DNA of 64,000 nucleotides. Origin: Malaya genurostris. Its lineage: Eukaryota > Arthropoda > Insecta > Diptera > Culicidae. Below, in pieces: positions 11,190-23,725 of this stretch (position 1 is the first letter of the stretch; every line of letters begins with the position of its first letter). The position numbers and the translations under genes were made by a program. Under the pieces are notes generated by a model. It was not told the origin of the DNA. It made no database searches and worked only from the letters and a program-made list of their open reading frames with translations. Where the stretch lies: NCBI RefSeq assembly GCF_030247185.1, contig NC_080572.1, positions 188,136,866 through 188,200,865 of the forward strand, written 5' to 3'.

Positions 11190-13157
11190 TGCCTTTCTCA
11201 TTGTGGTATTCTATTCAAAATTTTTCTCTTCGATTATTGAAAGAAACCAAGAGATTGTTTGTGCATTAACTAGTATAACATACAGAATAAAACAGTGCTT
11301 TGATTGCGTAGGTCATCCTTAAGAAAACGAAGTGGGTTCACTATTATATGCACTTCCGGCACCGGAACCCGAGAACCGGTATAATCAAAGTCGATTCGTA
11401 CGGCCACCAACTAACATGACGTACAAACTCTACTAGTACGCACTCTTAATTACGATTTAAATGTTTGTTGCATCCGAAAATAAGCAGTAATTTTTGGTAG
11501 GACCATAAGACCTTTCAATTGACCCCAAGATTGGGAATAACGGTTTAGAGTCCAGTCTATAACATTTTTCACGGTTTTTGTTCCGCCGGTTTAAGTGATG
11601 GTGTACAATATTGAACACACTTTACCCTATAACTCCGGAACCGGAAGTCGGATTCGGAAGAAATTCAGGAATTCACGTAAAAAAAAGCAAAACTGCAGAT
11701 ATTTTTTTTGTGCCAAACGTCTTAGAAATGCATGGAACGTCAACAAGATCTGGTGTATTCTCGGAAAACATTTTTTTGAAAAAAGACCAAAAAACTGATG
11801 CCAAATGTCTTAAAATCGTCTAAACGTCAAGATCTAGTGTCATCTCGAAACATGTTTTTTTTGTTAAAAATTCTTTAGGATTTAAAAAAATGAGATTTCT
11901 GATATCATGCATGAAACGTCGAGATCAATATTTTTTTACTTAAAAAAATTCAGGATAACACCAGGTCTCGAAGTTTCATGCATTTTTATACAAACTAAGA
12001 AAACCGCATAACTTTGAAAATTCACATAAAGAAACCCGTTTAACTTCGGAAATACTCGTAAAAAAATCCGTGTTAAAAAATTGCGTAAAAATCCGCATGG
12101 AAAACGCGTAAAAAAGAGCTTAGTGTAGTTGTAAAGTTGATAAAATTGAATAATTTTTTATAATCATTATAACTTTGAAAAAAAATCGAAATTTAAAAAT
12201 CACTATAACGGAAGGCTAGGCATGTAGTTTAATCTTTATTTCTACAATTTTGGAATACTATGTATTTCGGGTGAGTTATAAGTCATAATGAACGTGTGAT
12301 TCGAAATTCTCCCGAAATTTTTCCAAAATCAATATATTTTATACATTTTTTCTGTTCGCTTAAATTTTTGTCGTAAAATTAGAAGTAAATTACATACTTA
12401 TGATCGCTTTCCACAATATGCAGTTTCAGCAAAAATCTACAAAAACTCGAAACTTTATATATTATGATTCATTACCATTTAGGCTTGAATCAACTTTGTT
12501 ACATTGAACATTGAATATTGCTAACATTGTCTATTAGTAAAACTATATAAATCGATATGGTCAGGTTGAGAATTCTCCTGCAACGAATCTTTAACTAGAA
12601 TCAACGAAACTTTAATTAGTAACTAACAATATCTAATTTTTCCTGTTTTTCAAGCTATTATCATGCGAAATGAGTTCTGCTTTTGGAGCTTTTCTTCACT
12701 ATTTTCGGTGGTTTGAAACCCAAAGTAGGTTTATACATCTATCAACTAACAAGATAACTACATGAATTTATCAGTTTTATACCAATTTGCACTTTTTATA
12801 TGCATCGTAGTTTTTGAAAGTCGCTTAAGAAATTTCCGAAAAAATTTAGTGTAAATTTTCTCAAAAATTTGCACATATCACCATGTAACTCCGGAACCGA
12901 AATCTATATAAAATCCAATAGCAGCCTATGGTACCATAAAATCTGTCATTTGAATCTATGTTTGTAAATCTGAGAAAATTTAATGACATCGTTTGTCAAA
13001 CACACTGAGACATACATACACACACATACACACCCAGACATTTTGTGATCTCGAAGGACTGAATCGAATGGTATATGACACTCGGTTCTCCGGGCTTCGG
13101 CTGTAAAGTCGGTTTTCACAGTGATTGCACAGTCTTTCTATATGAGAAAGGCGAAAA
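11190..13157 (-). repeat. Dispersed repeat F1, long diverged copy (inverted)
   Basis: The low-coordinate end is ATGATGCCTTTCTCAT (about 11200). The high-coordinate end is AGTCTTTCTATATGAGAAAGGC, spread over 13129-13150. These are the two ends of family F1 in reverse order. 'ccggaaccggaa' blocks lie near 11350, 11640 and 12890. At about 1.95 kb it is longer than the 1.07 kb copy at 37548, so it probably carries other insertions. Confidence 0.5.
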
Positions 13158-13210
13158 CACTCACCTCATTATAGAAATGTTTGGCCAGCTTTCTGAACCG
13201 ATACATTTGA

Positions 13211-14702
13211 TACAGTGTGGTCCATTTAGAGTGGAAGCATTTGTGTCTGAACAAAATGTATGAAAAAACTTTTTTTTTGTTTTCACTTTAATTATATTTT
13301 TTTTCAGGGAGAAAGGTTACAGCTATTTTTTGAGAATTATATCGCGTAAATGGCCAACTTTGGCCCTAAGCCTATCCATCGTTTTCTTCTAATAGCCCCC
13401 CGAAAAAAAGTTTTGTGGTGTACAATTGGGTGATCTCGGGGGCTTGTCTAAATTCACTGATTTTCGATATCACTCGTCCGGGGAACGATGGTGATCGTAA
13501 TAAATCGATTGTTGTCGTGCTGTATGGCATGCTGCACCGTTTTGTTAAAAACAGTAGCCATTAAAACCATCAATAGCCCAAATGTATGCAATTATATGTT
13601 TGTACATGCTTGCGATACGGATATCGATATTGAAGCTTCTCTTCGCCAAACTTGTGTTCAAGTTTTGTATGCAATCAGTTATTTTTATAGCGTTGCTGTA
13701 CCTTTACTACCATTCTGCGATTTCGGTTGAAGCGATAAACTATTTCTCATTATCAATTGAGTTCATCTTATATAAATTAGAAATTAATCTTACGCACTCA
13801 AAATTTACCCTGAGGTAGTTGTCACTTTTTCAGGTGAACCGACAAAACATGGGATTTCATCCAATCTTGCATGACACAAGATCAGATCATACCAATTATA
13901 GCTTCAAATCCTTTTATGGCACTTTCTGTCTTGCTGTCTAGCAACAACCTACCTCTAGCATGCTATGCGTAGGACTGAAACGTTAGCTATAATTTTGCTT
14001 CTATTTATAGATTCGCGTGCTTCCAACAGCTTCGCTTTTGTATCGATTGACCAATCAAAGCGATGCTTTCCCTTTGATATATCGCTTACTCCTTCAAAAC
14101 CGTCGACTATGGCAGGGAAATCCGGTATGCCGGAGATTTTTTGCAGACAAAATAGGACACTGCTAGCTATTAATCAACATTTCAATGATACACAATTAAA
14201 AATTCATTCAATTAAAGAACATTCAAATCAATACGCAGAAATATTTCCAATCAAATGGTGACATAATATTAATAATTGATAACATACAAAATTGACCGAG
14301 CTGTAATTGTTAAAAACCTGACCACGTTTTTGAGTGTATTTTTTGAGTTTCTAATTTACACCCCTATATAGAAAACGAAAATGTGTTCCACATTAAAAAT
14401 AGGGACCAATCTCCATATCCGCACAAACACCACACCAAACTGTAACTTTTTGATCGTGTAGAGGCCGTTTATCAATTATTTAAGGGTTTTCATTGGCATA
14501 AAACCGACAATTTTGCATTCATTTAACGTGAAATGTACCTTATTCTCGACAATTTCGATGATCCAACTGGAGCGGTCTTTTGGAGGTAAAATTGTCTTGG
14601 AATTACGCTTCCAACGCGTTATGTCATTGGTCGATCTGACAACTCTGTCAAAAGTTATTGGATTGCCCGATGCTTCCACTTTAAATTGCCCACCCTGTAC
14701 TA
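13211..14702 (-). mobile_element. Decayed Tc1/mariner-superfamily transposon with ~30-bp inverted ends
   Basis: The left end TACAGTGTGGTCCATTTAGA (plus strand) and right end TACAGGGTGGGCAATTTAAA (minus strand) are imperfect inverted repeats that continue as GTGGAAGCAT. Minus-strand translation gives transposase text in three pieces. VHFTLNECKIVGF and RPLHDQKVTVWCGVCAD then EIGPYF lie at about 14590-14400. QNGAACHTARQQ is at about 13540. VNLDKPPRSPNCTPQNFF is at about 13440. In relatives the second piece reads QQDGA-CHTA and the third SPDLTPLDFFLWG, so both catalytic aspartates have become asparagine here. The 13567-14390 segment is a separate repeat lodged inside. Confidence 0.65.
13567..14390 (+). 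repeat. Dispersed repeat D1, copy 1, inside a transposon
   Basis: It aligns for some 800 bp with 24290-25023 in the same orientation (shared blocks CCCAAATGTATGCAATTATA, CTTGTGTTCAAGTTTTGTAT and GTCTAGCAACAACCTACCTC). It splits the transposase relic at 13211-14702. An 8-bp CATTAAAA lies on both sides (13559-13566 and 14391-14398), but the second copy of D1 is also followed by CATAAAA, so this may be part of the element rather than a target duplication. Confidence 0.65.
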
Positions 14703-17494
14703 ACTGTGCCATCAACCGGGCATCAGCTTTTGTCAGATTAGGCCAAATAGAAGCAAGAAGAAGTAGGTACTGATTATGAAATGATGAAATGGTTTTACCA
14801 TCGAAAGCGTCGAACTAACTGCGACTGAATCGAATCCCGCTTCTGGTTTGCAGGTTACTGATGACCAATCATAGCAAAGTTGTGTTTTTCTGGGCTTCAA
14901 ATAGTTTTTCATAACGTTAGAGAAAAGATTGCAAAATGGATTAGAGAACCGTTATAAAGAAAAATTGATGAAAGCTGGGAGCTACTTTTCTCATTTTTTT
15001 CGGACGTTGATCGATTCAAACGAGAGAAATGAGAAACGTTGTTTCAATCGAACATATTCAGTTCAGATTGTTGGATTACATTGAAAATTTCTTTTCTTTT
15101 CTATCACCGCTCCCAAACAGAATTAAACCCACCATTTGCTAGAGAAAAACATTTCGCGGTAAAAGTTAAAGTTAAAGTTGAAAAAAAGGTAAAACCGCGC
15201 GAAAACCCTTCAACACGACAGTATTGTTGACACGAATTCACCAGCCACTGTCGAGCACCAGTTTCTCAACACCGTTTCCAGGGCAGATCGTTTCACGATC
15301 CGTGCGGCAGTCGGTTTGCATGTCTAATCAATTCAAAACGCGTGAACAACTGTCTCGTGCCTGCCGTCAACAACACCCGTTAAACCATGATGGATCCTTG
15401 GTTTTTCTCCGCCGTCGTCGTCGTCGTCGTTGAATTGACGAGAGGTGCACGTGCTTGACAGCCCAGCCGACAGACAACCAGGCTCAAATGGACAGTCTAA
15501 ACAACCGAACGACAGCCGATCCGAAAGGTTGGCGAAGCAGGGGCAGGTCGGTGACATCAGAAGAAAGCAAACTTGTCAGCGGTTATCATTTTCCTTGTCA
15601 CTTTGTATTGACTACATGTATTTTTGGTTTTTTGTTCGTAAGCCATAAACAGCCAGAATTGTATTTTTTTTTGTTCTCAAAGGACTTGGTTTTAACATTA
15701 ATTTGATTTTCACGTGTGTTGTTTTTTTTTCATTTCTTCAAAGGTATGTTGATTTTTTTTTTTGGTGTTTTCTCCTCATTTTTAGTATGGTTATAAAGCG
15801 CGGGATTTTCAAAAATTCGTTATCATTGTTTTGCGATTGTTCTCTGAGAAATAATTGAAAAACTAAAGGAAGGAATATTTTTTGTTTTATATGTTTAAGG
15901 TTCTCTTCTCGTTCTTAGCTAGTCTAGTAGTATGTAGGCTATATTAACATTCACTTTCTTGAAAATAGAGAAAGAGTTACAGGTGATGCTCGCTAAATGA
16001 AGTTCTTTCCTGTGTGTTTGACAGCAGTTTAGTTTGCTAGTTTGCGATCTAGTTAGCTTGCTTAGAGTTTTCTATAAATTCTTAAATATTAAACTTTCCT
16101 TTCTTTTCATTTTTTTATGGTTGTGCTAACACATGTTAAAGTTTGTTTTGTGCAAAAATGGATTTGTGTTTCACATTTAGTAAGTTTGTGGTATTTTTTT
16201 TTCTTGTTTCTAAATATATGAACAGTGTGAGATTTGCCATAAACCTGGTTATCCTTTGCCTAAATTAATATCTGTAGTTCGAGATTTTGGTAGAAAAGTG
16301 ATCTTGCCTCTGTCGCAAGAAAAAGTGTCCAAAAACGAACTGAATCCGAAAACTGGCTAAACTATGAAAAATTGTACACGCTTCACGATGGTAGTAAATT
16401 GAATGTTTACAGGTATAAAAATATTTACAAAGATACATCTCCTTGCAGCTAAAAATATATACTTAGTAGCGAAACAAAAACGATAAAAAAAACACGACTA
16501 CGAATGTTTGAAGTAGAAATCAACTAAAAATCGATAATTCGAGGCATCTGCGGAATGATGTAAGTACGCAAGGAAGGCGGTTTTTTTTTGTTCTGGGTCC
16601 GGTTCCACCCATTTCGTTTCGTAGCAACGTCCGGATGAATTCAGAAAAAATGAGAACCTCACAGGAACGATAATAGGATTATCATCTCTTTGATGAAAAT
16701 TGTAACAAAATAGCAGCAGCAGCAGCAACAAGAGAACAAAGCGAGGTATCCACTTTTATATCCCCAGTCGCGTGAAACCCAAAGCACTGTCTGCGTCGTA
16801 ATTCGGCATATTTTCTGATGGAATCCGATAATTTCGATGATTGTTTCATTCTAGTTCTATTCCGGGATACCATGGAATGAATTGGCAGACGGTAGTCAGC
16901 GATAAAACTGCGGTTGGCGGTCGGGGGAATAGAAAACTCACCAACCAGTTGTGATTGGATTGAAATTGTATCGCCTGCTTCTATGCCAGGAAGGGGGGGG
17001 GGGAACAAGCGATCGATCTAGCTTTCGGTTCGAACCAAACCACTGTCATTTTAAGCTTCGCCCTCATCGAATTACAATATTTATGCAGCATCATGAAATT
17101 TGCTGAAATAAAACCTTACGGACGAAGCTGTGCCCACAGCAACAGCTTTCAATTTAATTGATGGAAAATGCAATATTTTTGATTGATGGAAAATTGCTTG
17201 TGACCGAGAGGGAGGCTACTTTCACCGTTCTGGTTCGTTGAATCGCGCACCAGGATGGATCTTTTTTACGGACCAAGTTGTTAAAAGAATAACAAATCTC
17301 AACATATTGGTTTTGTGTGCCATTTCTTGAGCATGCATTTCCGTACATTCTGACAGTTGGAAGTAAACACTCTGATTTAGAAAATCCAAACCACCGAGCA
17401 TTCGCACGCCTGGCAGTTACGGAATCAACCTAGCAAATACCCCTGTCTCTATGCAAAATAAGGTAATAAGTAGTAAGTAACGATTTACTCAACG
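14703..17494. other. No confident gene; moderate-GC island then T-rich DNA
   Basis: 15120-15620 is less AT-rich than its surroundings and contains (GTC)6-like repeats at about 15411-15430. It could be a promoter or 5' UTR, but no protein domain is visible. 15620-16480 is T-rich on the plus strand. A (GCA)5 run lies at about 16712-16728 and gives spurious poly-Leu/Ala frames. A mixed block at 16500-17050 has minus-strand frames of 77 and 108 residues without recognisable motifs. Confidence 0.3.
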
Positions 17495-17560
17495 AAGTCT
17501 AAAAGCGGGTGGGTAATGTCAGAGACATAACTGGAATCAGACTGGCATGCTTTTTTCACA
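17495..17560 (-). repeat. Dispersed module S1, inverted copy
   Basis: GGGTGGGTAATGTCAGAGAC then ATAACTGG is the reverse complement of the core of the S1 copies at 21.4, 43.9 and 55.6 kb (CCAGTTATGTCTCTGACATT). Confidence 0.55.
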
Positions 17561-17635
17561 CATCCGAATATCAATAACAACTGTTAAGTACTTTTTTGTC
17601 ACCATTTATTTATCTACACCAGAACCTTAATTCTG

Positions 17636-17745
17636 GACCATCATGAACTGGAACTGAATTAAAGAACTGAATTCGGTTCAGAATTAAGTTGCAAAATTTA
17701 GGTTCGGAATCCAGATCAAGAATTCAGTTCATGTATTTGGTTCTA
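17636..17745. repeat. Degenerate GAATTC/GGTTC-rich minisatellite-like block
   Basis: Repeated GAATT(C/A)...GGTTC text of the same type as 19495-19950 and 51725-52035. Confidence 0.4.
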
Positions 17746-18289
17746 CGCGCTCTTTGAACGCCAAAATGAGTGACACAACACTCAATTTCCAAAAAAGTGC
17801 ACAAGGTAAAAATTTGAGTTTCCATTTATTTTCTCATTTTTTGACAAGGAACAAAGCTTTCAAAATTAGAGTAATTCTACTTAAAGTTTATTTTATCAAA
17901 ATTTGAATTTAACTCAAAATTTGAATTCTTTCCATTCAAAATAAAAAATCGCTTACTCATTTATATTTCAATAAATGAAATTCATAATTTGAATTATTTT
18001 TTCTTAATAGGAATACCATAAAAGCAATTGAAAACAGTTCAATTTTGGTTCCCCTCACAAACCTGTCAAATTTGAATGATTTTGAACACCCATGTCCGAT
18101 TTATCGATTGTCATAATTGAAACCAGAAATTTGCTTGAATTTAAATTTCTTTTGAAATCATCACTGATTGATTGATGATAACCTTAAAACAAGGATCGGC
18201 AAACTGCAAAAGGAAACGATATATTCTTGGATTCTTATGTTCGAAATGAAAATATTCCAAGAATGAAAAAACTTGCCCAAAGCAAAGCC

Positions 18290-18415
18290 TTGGTATTACA
18301 TTCTTGTAATGGAATTTGACCTTCTGTTTCAACAGACTTCGCAGCCGATTCAGAGTGTACATTGCGTGGCTGGTGCTACGATCCTACTGACACTACGAAT
18401 CCTTGCCCAAAGTAC
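18290..18415 (+). repeat. Dispersed repeat P, copy 1
   Basis: It shares CTGTTTCAACAGACTT, GCAGCCGATTC, AGTGTACA and GATCCTACTGA in the same order and strand with 35150-35280. Part of the surrounding sequence (18240-18290) may belong to it. Confidence 0.55.
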
Positions 18416-19494
18416 TCAAATTTTGACATATCGTTTTAATTTATGAACTTGAATAATTCTCTGACGGAAACTCTGGAAAAGAACTCATTCTAGGAACAAG
18501 GGTGACAAAAACTCGCTCATTTTCTTCTATTCATCAGCTCACCTCATGATTTAGGATGTAATCTGTAAAACGATGGTAAAGATGAAACTCATCGCTGATC
18601 TAAACAGATAAACTCACCTATTCAGAACATCATTGAGACCAACTTGTGATGGTATTGGTGGTTCCCAGTTTAGATTCTATCATTCCGACTTTTAGAAAGT
18701 GATTACTGAGATGAGCATCACCGTACTGAGCTACGCTGGTGAGTGTATGTTTGCACTACAGAGTTGCCAACACAACCAAGATTTTCGGTTTTATTGTTGC
18801 TGACACTCAAAACGAGCACGAGCATTGATGTACGAAAACAAAAACCCGAAGTTTAGTGTGATGTATACAGTACACGATTGAATTTCTAGCTAAACATAAT
18901 TAGGGATGTCGGATTTTTTAAATTACTCGATTATTCAACAATTGAGTATAATTTTCAATCTAACCGATTATTCGATTATTGTTAAAGGATTTTTCGAAAT
19001 TTTCGATTTGCTAAATAATCGAATATTAGTTTTAAACTAATCGATTAAATATTAGTTGATTATTTGGTTTTTGATTATTCGATTACTCAATTAATCAATC
19101 GATATTACGAAATCGCGGAACACAACTGGCTACAGACCCGAACGCGATGTGCAGCATACGAGAATATGTGTTGAGAGTTGGATTGAAATGCCAAAGATTC
19201 GAACATCGGCCGCCCATGGCAAATCTGGCGGATAGGAATACAAGCGAGACAGTGGCAAAAGAATCTGATGCAATGTGCTGCTGTACAAACACATCAAATC
19301 ACAACTAACAATTCGTCTCTCAGTGGGTTCTAATATTTGACGTGCGCTCACCTCTAATCTGCTAATTGTTTGACACTACGATGTTTTATCTATCCAGATC
19401 GTTACCCAGTTATTTAAATCGCTCAGTGAAACCGATTAGCAGCTGAGTTTAACTCACTGGTGATGAAACACAAAAATGCCTTTGTTTGTTTCAA
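18416..19494. other. No gene; contains an ATCGATTA-rich tract
   Basis: 18905-19105 is a degenerate self-complementary tract built from ATTCGATTATT/TAATCGATTAA words. The rest has no coding signal. Confidence 0.4.
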
Positions 19495-21020
19495 TTCTAG
19501 AACTGATCTCCGAACCTAAATTAGGGAACAGAACCCAAGTTCCGAATTCAAACCCAGCATGAAGGTTCTGAATTCTGAAAATGAATTCCGGAATTGAATC
19601 CACCGATGAAATTCTGAAACTGAATTCTGGAATAAAATTCTTGGTTCTGAAGGCAGTTCCAAAATTCTGGTTCGAAGTTCAAATGTAAAATTTTGGTTCA
19701 GAATCCAGATCTAGAATTCGTATCTTCAATTTTGTTCCAGAATTCAGAAGATAAATTCTTGAATCTGAATTCTGGATACGAATTTCGAAATTAGAAATTA
19801 ATTTCAGTTCCAAAATCTAGTCAAGAAACCAGTTCCAGAATCTAAAATAAGGATTCAGTTCCATAGTATTTATTTTAATTTTTGAACCTATCTTATGACA
19901 CTAAATTCTGAAACGAAATTCTAAACCTTAAATTAAGTTAAGAATCCAAGTGAAGCAGAATCCAGGGTCTGAGCCGTGGTCCGAGTGCGAAAAAGGCAAG
20001 CAAGCGTGATGAGTTTTTCTCATTATTTCCAAAAGTTTAAGTTATCCCTCACTGTTGAAAATTTAACCAAATATTGCTGATCATATTTCTGACGACATGA
20101 AGAAAGAATTATGTTGTTGCGCTTCATTCATAAACCATGTTTCTAGATATAAAGCCCATTTATGCTAACGACCATCGTAGCAGAAATATGCCTAAAGTTA
20201 TACCAATGAATGTAAATCTATGATTCGAGAGCTTTTTATCATGGTGTATTATGATAATATGAAAATGCACTCTTTTCCTCAAATCATGACCTATTTTGCT
20301 GATTTGTTTAATCGGAATTCTGCCCGTGTAGCAGATAGTCATTCCTGAAGTTCTCTAAGAGCCCAAAAATACTAACACTAAAGCTTGGTCGAAAGTATAA
20401 TCAAGTACGACAACAATTCATTGAAATCTGTTCTGTAAATTCTGCGAATGTTTCGTTAAAATGTCGAATGAAGAATTCCTCTCCCATGACTAGAAAATTT
20501 TTAAATTCCACCAATTGGTTCTTTTCAGAACCATTCAAATATTCCTACAGAACTATGCGAAAATTTCTTCATCAGAGTACGAAAATTTACAAAAACGAAC
20601 AACTAAACATTGATTGTAGTATTTTTTTCTTACTCCCATTTGTTCGTTTGTGCATTGTTTAGTTGTGTGGTAGAATATGTTTGTTGTCAACAAGTCAATC
20701 TTTCTGGCATCTTAGAGCTTTGGAAGTGTGTCTTTAAATATGTTGTTATTGAATAAACAAAAACAAGTCAATCTTTAGTTTAGATGCACGATACAATTCT
20801 GGAAAAGGGGAAACAGAAAACGTTACGAAAATCAAACAATCAATGAAAACACATCCAATCGATTGTCGATAATCGGAAATGTGAAAGAGACATGTCAGTT
20901 TTATTCGTATTCACGACCACCAGTTATGTATATGATATTACCCACCCGCCATTTTTTCTCCATGCTATCCGAAATATGATCAGCAATTTATGATAGAATT
21001 TTCAGTAGTATGACATAACA
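19495..21020 (+). repeat. Dispersed repeat W, copy 1 (GAATTC-rich block plus tail)
   Basis: 19495-19950 is a degenerate array of CCAGAATTC/GGTTC words. Further on, AATTGGTTCTTTTCAGAACC (about 20513) and TTTTCAGTAGTATGACATAA (about 21000) match in order the copy at 51725-52212 (GGTTCTTTTTAGAACTATC; TTTTCAGTTGTATGACAT). The copy is interrupted or extended by an S1 module at about 20690-20960. Confidence 0.5.
20690..20960 (+). repeat. Dispersed module S1
   Basis: AAGTCAATCTTTAG, ACAATTCTGGAA and TTTATTCGTATTCACG then CCAGTTATG occur in the same order as in the 55425 copy. It is diverged and possibly double (AAGTCAATCTTT occurs twice, at about 20692 and 20767). Confidence 0.5.
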
Positions 21021-21269
21021 ATGAATAACTCAAAATCATACTATTCTAAAATGTTTGGTATCAACAAGCACTAAATAGAAAATCTCACGACGCTTGTTTG
21101 TCTTTCTCGTGCTGGGACGATGGTTATGAGGCAGAGAGCGACATTGCATTCTCGCGTAACCAACTAGGTAGGTATGCAATGTAAAAATTTGACACGTTTC
21201 TAGCCATTCTAGACATTTTTTCTCTCTTTCGCCCCGTTTTGTTGATTAGTGTGTGAAAATAATTGAGTC

Positions 21270-21450
21270 GTGAATTGGTCTAACTTTAGTATAGGTGACC
21301 GGTTACAATTATGGAAGTGAAGAAATAAAACTTTGACCAATTCACACAATATATCGACTTATGAAAACGAGGTAAAGATACGTGTTAGTTTTATTTGTAT
21401 TCACGTCATCCAGTTATGTCTCTGACATTACTCACCCACTTTTTATAAAC
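21270..21450 (+). repeat. Dispersed module S1
   Basis: GTTACAATTATGGAAGTGAA, TTCACACAAT, TTTGTATTCACGTCATCCAG and TTATGTCTCTGACATTACTC then ACCCACTTTTT. This is the clearest copy of the core. Confidence 0.6.
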
Positions 21451-22790
21451 GATAAACGCTATCTTTTCGTTCAAAACGTCACTTTTTGCAGTCGGTTCCG
21501 TAAATACAATACTATCAACTTCTTGATGCTCGAAATATATCAATTTTTCAAGGATAAAAAGATTTGTTTCCAAAACAATTTTGCCCAGTGCAGTTTTTAA
21601 AATTTTATTCTTTGACGTGCGCTGATTTAGACGTATCTTTCCGATGACCCGTCGGATCATTCAAGTAGAACACAAATCTCTGTCTCACGCGTATTATCCA
21701 AAATAAAAGAAACGTAAGTCCTTTTCCGTTCCGTTTTCCTTGTCGACCCAACTCAACTTCCAGACAAATAAAAAAAAAGAAAAGACTTCAACCGGAAAAT
21801 AAATCAATCGTTGATTTACGGCACCTTCGTTCTCTTCAACCAGGAAATGATGACAGTTTAAACCTCCGATGAAAAACGATCGATTTCTGGACCGAGAGGG
21901 CTCCAACTTCTCACGAGGATTAATACTTGACAGACAAGCGGATTGTGCCTTGATTGTTTGAATGAAAAAAAAAAAAACTACGATTAATCAATCCAACGCT
22001 TCGGGATCAATCTGACAGGATGTATCAAATCGACAGCTCGATATCCCTAAAGCGTCGTTGGAGATTCAAATGCGCAAAGAATTGATGTTTCAATTGTAAA
22101 ATACCGAATAAATTAAGCTTGAATTCGCACCACCCCTCACTGCTAAACTTACATCAATCCGCAGAAGGACCCCCACTCGAAGGAAGGATATGAATGGCCA
22201 TTATACCGAGGACCAAGTACACTCGCATGAAACTTTCCTACGTACATACATACGACACATATAGAAAAATATATCGATAAAATTCTATCTATGCCTTCGA
22301 TTTGAACGATTTTGGTAGGTTGGTTGGTTGGTTGGTTTGTTTGTGTATGGCGCAAAAATATGGAATCAAGTCGTTATTTCATACCTTACTTTTCACTACA
22401 CTAATACTTTTCTGTTGTGTGAGGAAAACTTTGGGGGAGAGGGTGTAGGAAGTCAGGTCGAAGAAGTATAGCTCTGGCGTAAATGCGCTTCGAATGTGAA
22501 AAAAGTTTTCTGTTACTTACCAAACTTCCACCTTTCTGTTTGCCTGTCAGGGTTGGAATATATATATATGTAGTATTATTTTTCTTCTCTTTCTCTCTCT
22601 GTGTGTGTGTTACCAAAATTGCCATTGACGCTTTCCACCGTGACTGCCAAGGTGATGATCACGTGGCGAATGAAAGCAATAGTGATGGCTGTTGATTTCT
22701 GTTAGATTCAAAACTAGCAATTCTATTTGCCGCTAATCATGAACAGTGAAAAAAGAGGTTTCTTAACGGTTCGCTTTTTTGCTTAACTAA
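21451..22790. other. No gene recognised; small microsatellites
   Basis: A (GGTT)n run lies at 22313-22344, a TATATATATA run at about 22556-22568 and a CT/GT run at about 22582-22612. Open frames here are short and motif-free. Confidence 0.35.
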
Positions 22791-22799
22791 TCGAATGAT

Positions 22800-23548
22800 T
22801 ATCATATTTATTTCTGGTTTGTGTCATCCTGCTTTCGTTTTCTGGCTGCACAATGCGGATACGTAATGCTAATAACGACGTTTAATCTGTTGCTGGTTCT
22901 GTGATGCATCGGTAACAAAATAATAAACAATGAATTACCTAGTATTTGTTTTCATTACAATCTGTTTGTTTGCCTGCTTTGTTCTGTGCATTACTCGGTG
23001 TGTTGATGGAAAAGTTACGATTATTTAATATCAATATCATCAAATTTTCGCTTAATTATGAGTACTCGTCTTTCCTGCATCTGGTCTCTCGGACTAGCAA
23101 AGTTCCCTCCGTACAAATGGTTTCGTTTATGCCTGACAGCTAGCTGCTCTCGGCTACATGTTTGGTTTGTTTTTTTTTGTCTTCTTACGAAAGTTGTTAT
23201 TAACTTACTTAACGCGAAAATTCCCTAATGGTTGGTTTTGCTCTGATCCTTGTGTTTTTTTTTCTTTTCCCGATTTGAATATGATTTACCGTGCATTTGT
23301 TCCTGACAATGTTTATGTTTTCCAGCTTCCGTTCCGAATACTCTCTGCGTAGGCGTGCGGTTCGCTTAGTTAATACTCTGAGCCTGAGCCATCCCACAAA
23401 CAACTGCAATTTTTGTTTTTTTTCTCATTTTTTCTCTCTCCACATTTACCTTCTGGCTCCGCGTTAAATTTTGCTCTGGTTTTTACTTAAATCTTACGAA
23501 TATCTAGCGTAGCTACTGTTTTTTTTGTTTTAATGTATGGTTTTAAGC
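22800..23548 (-). other. Probable 3' UTR of the calcium sensor gene
   Basis: This directly follows the stop codon on the minus strand and is strongly T-rich on the plus strand. The first TTTATT (minus-strand AATAAA) below the stop is at about 22807-22812, which would give a 3' UTR of about 750 nt. The end point is an inference. Neuronal genes often have longer UTRs, so it could extend further down. Confidence 0.4.
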
Positions 23549-23725
23549 TTAAGGTGCCAACATTTTCGACAGCTCCTCATCCTGCAGACAGCCCTTGAGG
23601 AACTCGTCCTGCGTCAATTGGCCATCGTTATTCTCGTCCATCTTGGCGAAAATGTTTTTCGCGCGCTCCTCCGCCGAATCCGCCGGTTTGTTCGATGAGC
23701 ACGCTCCCAGCATGTCGTATATCGC
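23549..23725 (-). CDS. Neuronal calcium sensor (recoverin/NCS family), C-terminal exon
   Basis: This minus-strand exon encodes the last 58 residues of a neuronal calcium sensor, a small myristoylated-type EF-hand protein that relays calcium signals to membrane targets in neurons. The frame starts AIYDMLGACSS at the splice site and ends KMLAP-stop (stop at 23549-23551). Residues 30-41 are a complete EF-hand loop, DENNDGQLTQDE, with Asp, Asn and Asp at positions 1, 3 and 5 and Glu at 12. It is flanked by the helices NIFAKM and FLKGCL and corresponds to EF-hand 4. The acceptor is a long pyrimidine tract ending in CAG just above 23725, and the exon begins in phase 0. From memory the tail resembles the insect 'neuronal calcium sensor 2' type rather than frequenin or neurocalcin. 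Upstream exons (EF-hands 1-3) were not found, so a long intron is implied. Confidence 0.9.
   Translation of the reverse strand, partial: AIYDMLGACSSNKPADSAEERAKNIFAKMDENNDGQLTQDEFLKGCLQDEELSKMLAP

Noticed and set aside
13559..14398. CATTAAAA as a definite 8-bp target duplication of repeat D1
   Set aside because: The other D1 copy is followed by a similar CATAAAA, so the word may belong to D1. D1 also lacks terminal inverted repeats.
16498..17008. Minus-strand frames of 77 and 108 residues with poly-Leu/poly-Ala
   Set aside because: They run through a (GCA)n microsatellite in different frames and have no domain or splice signals that I could trust.
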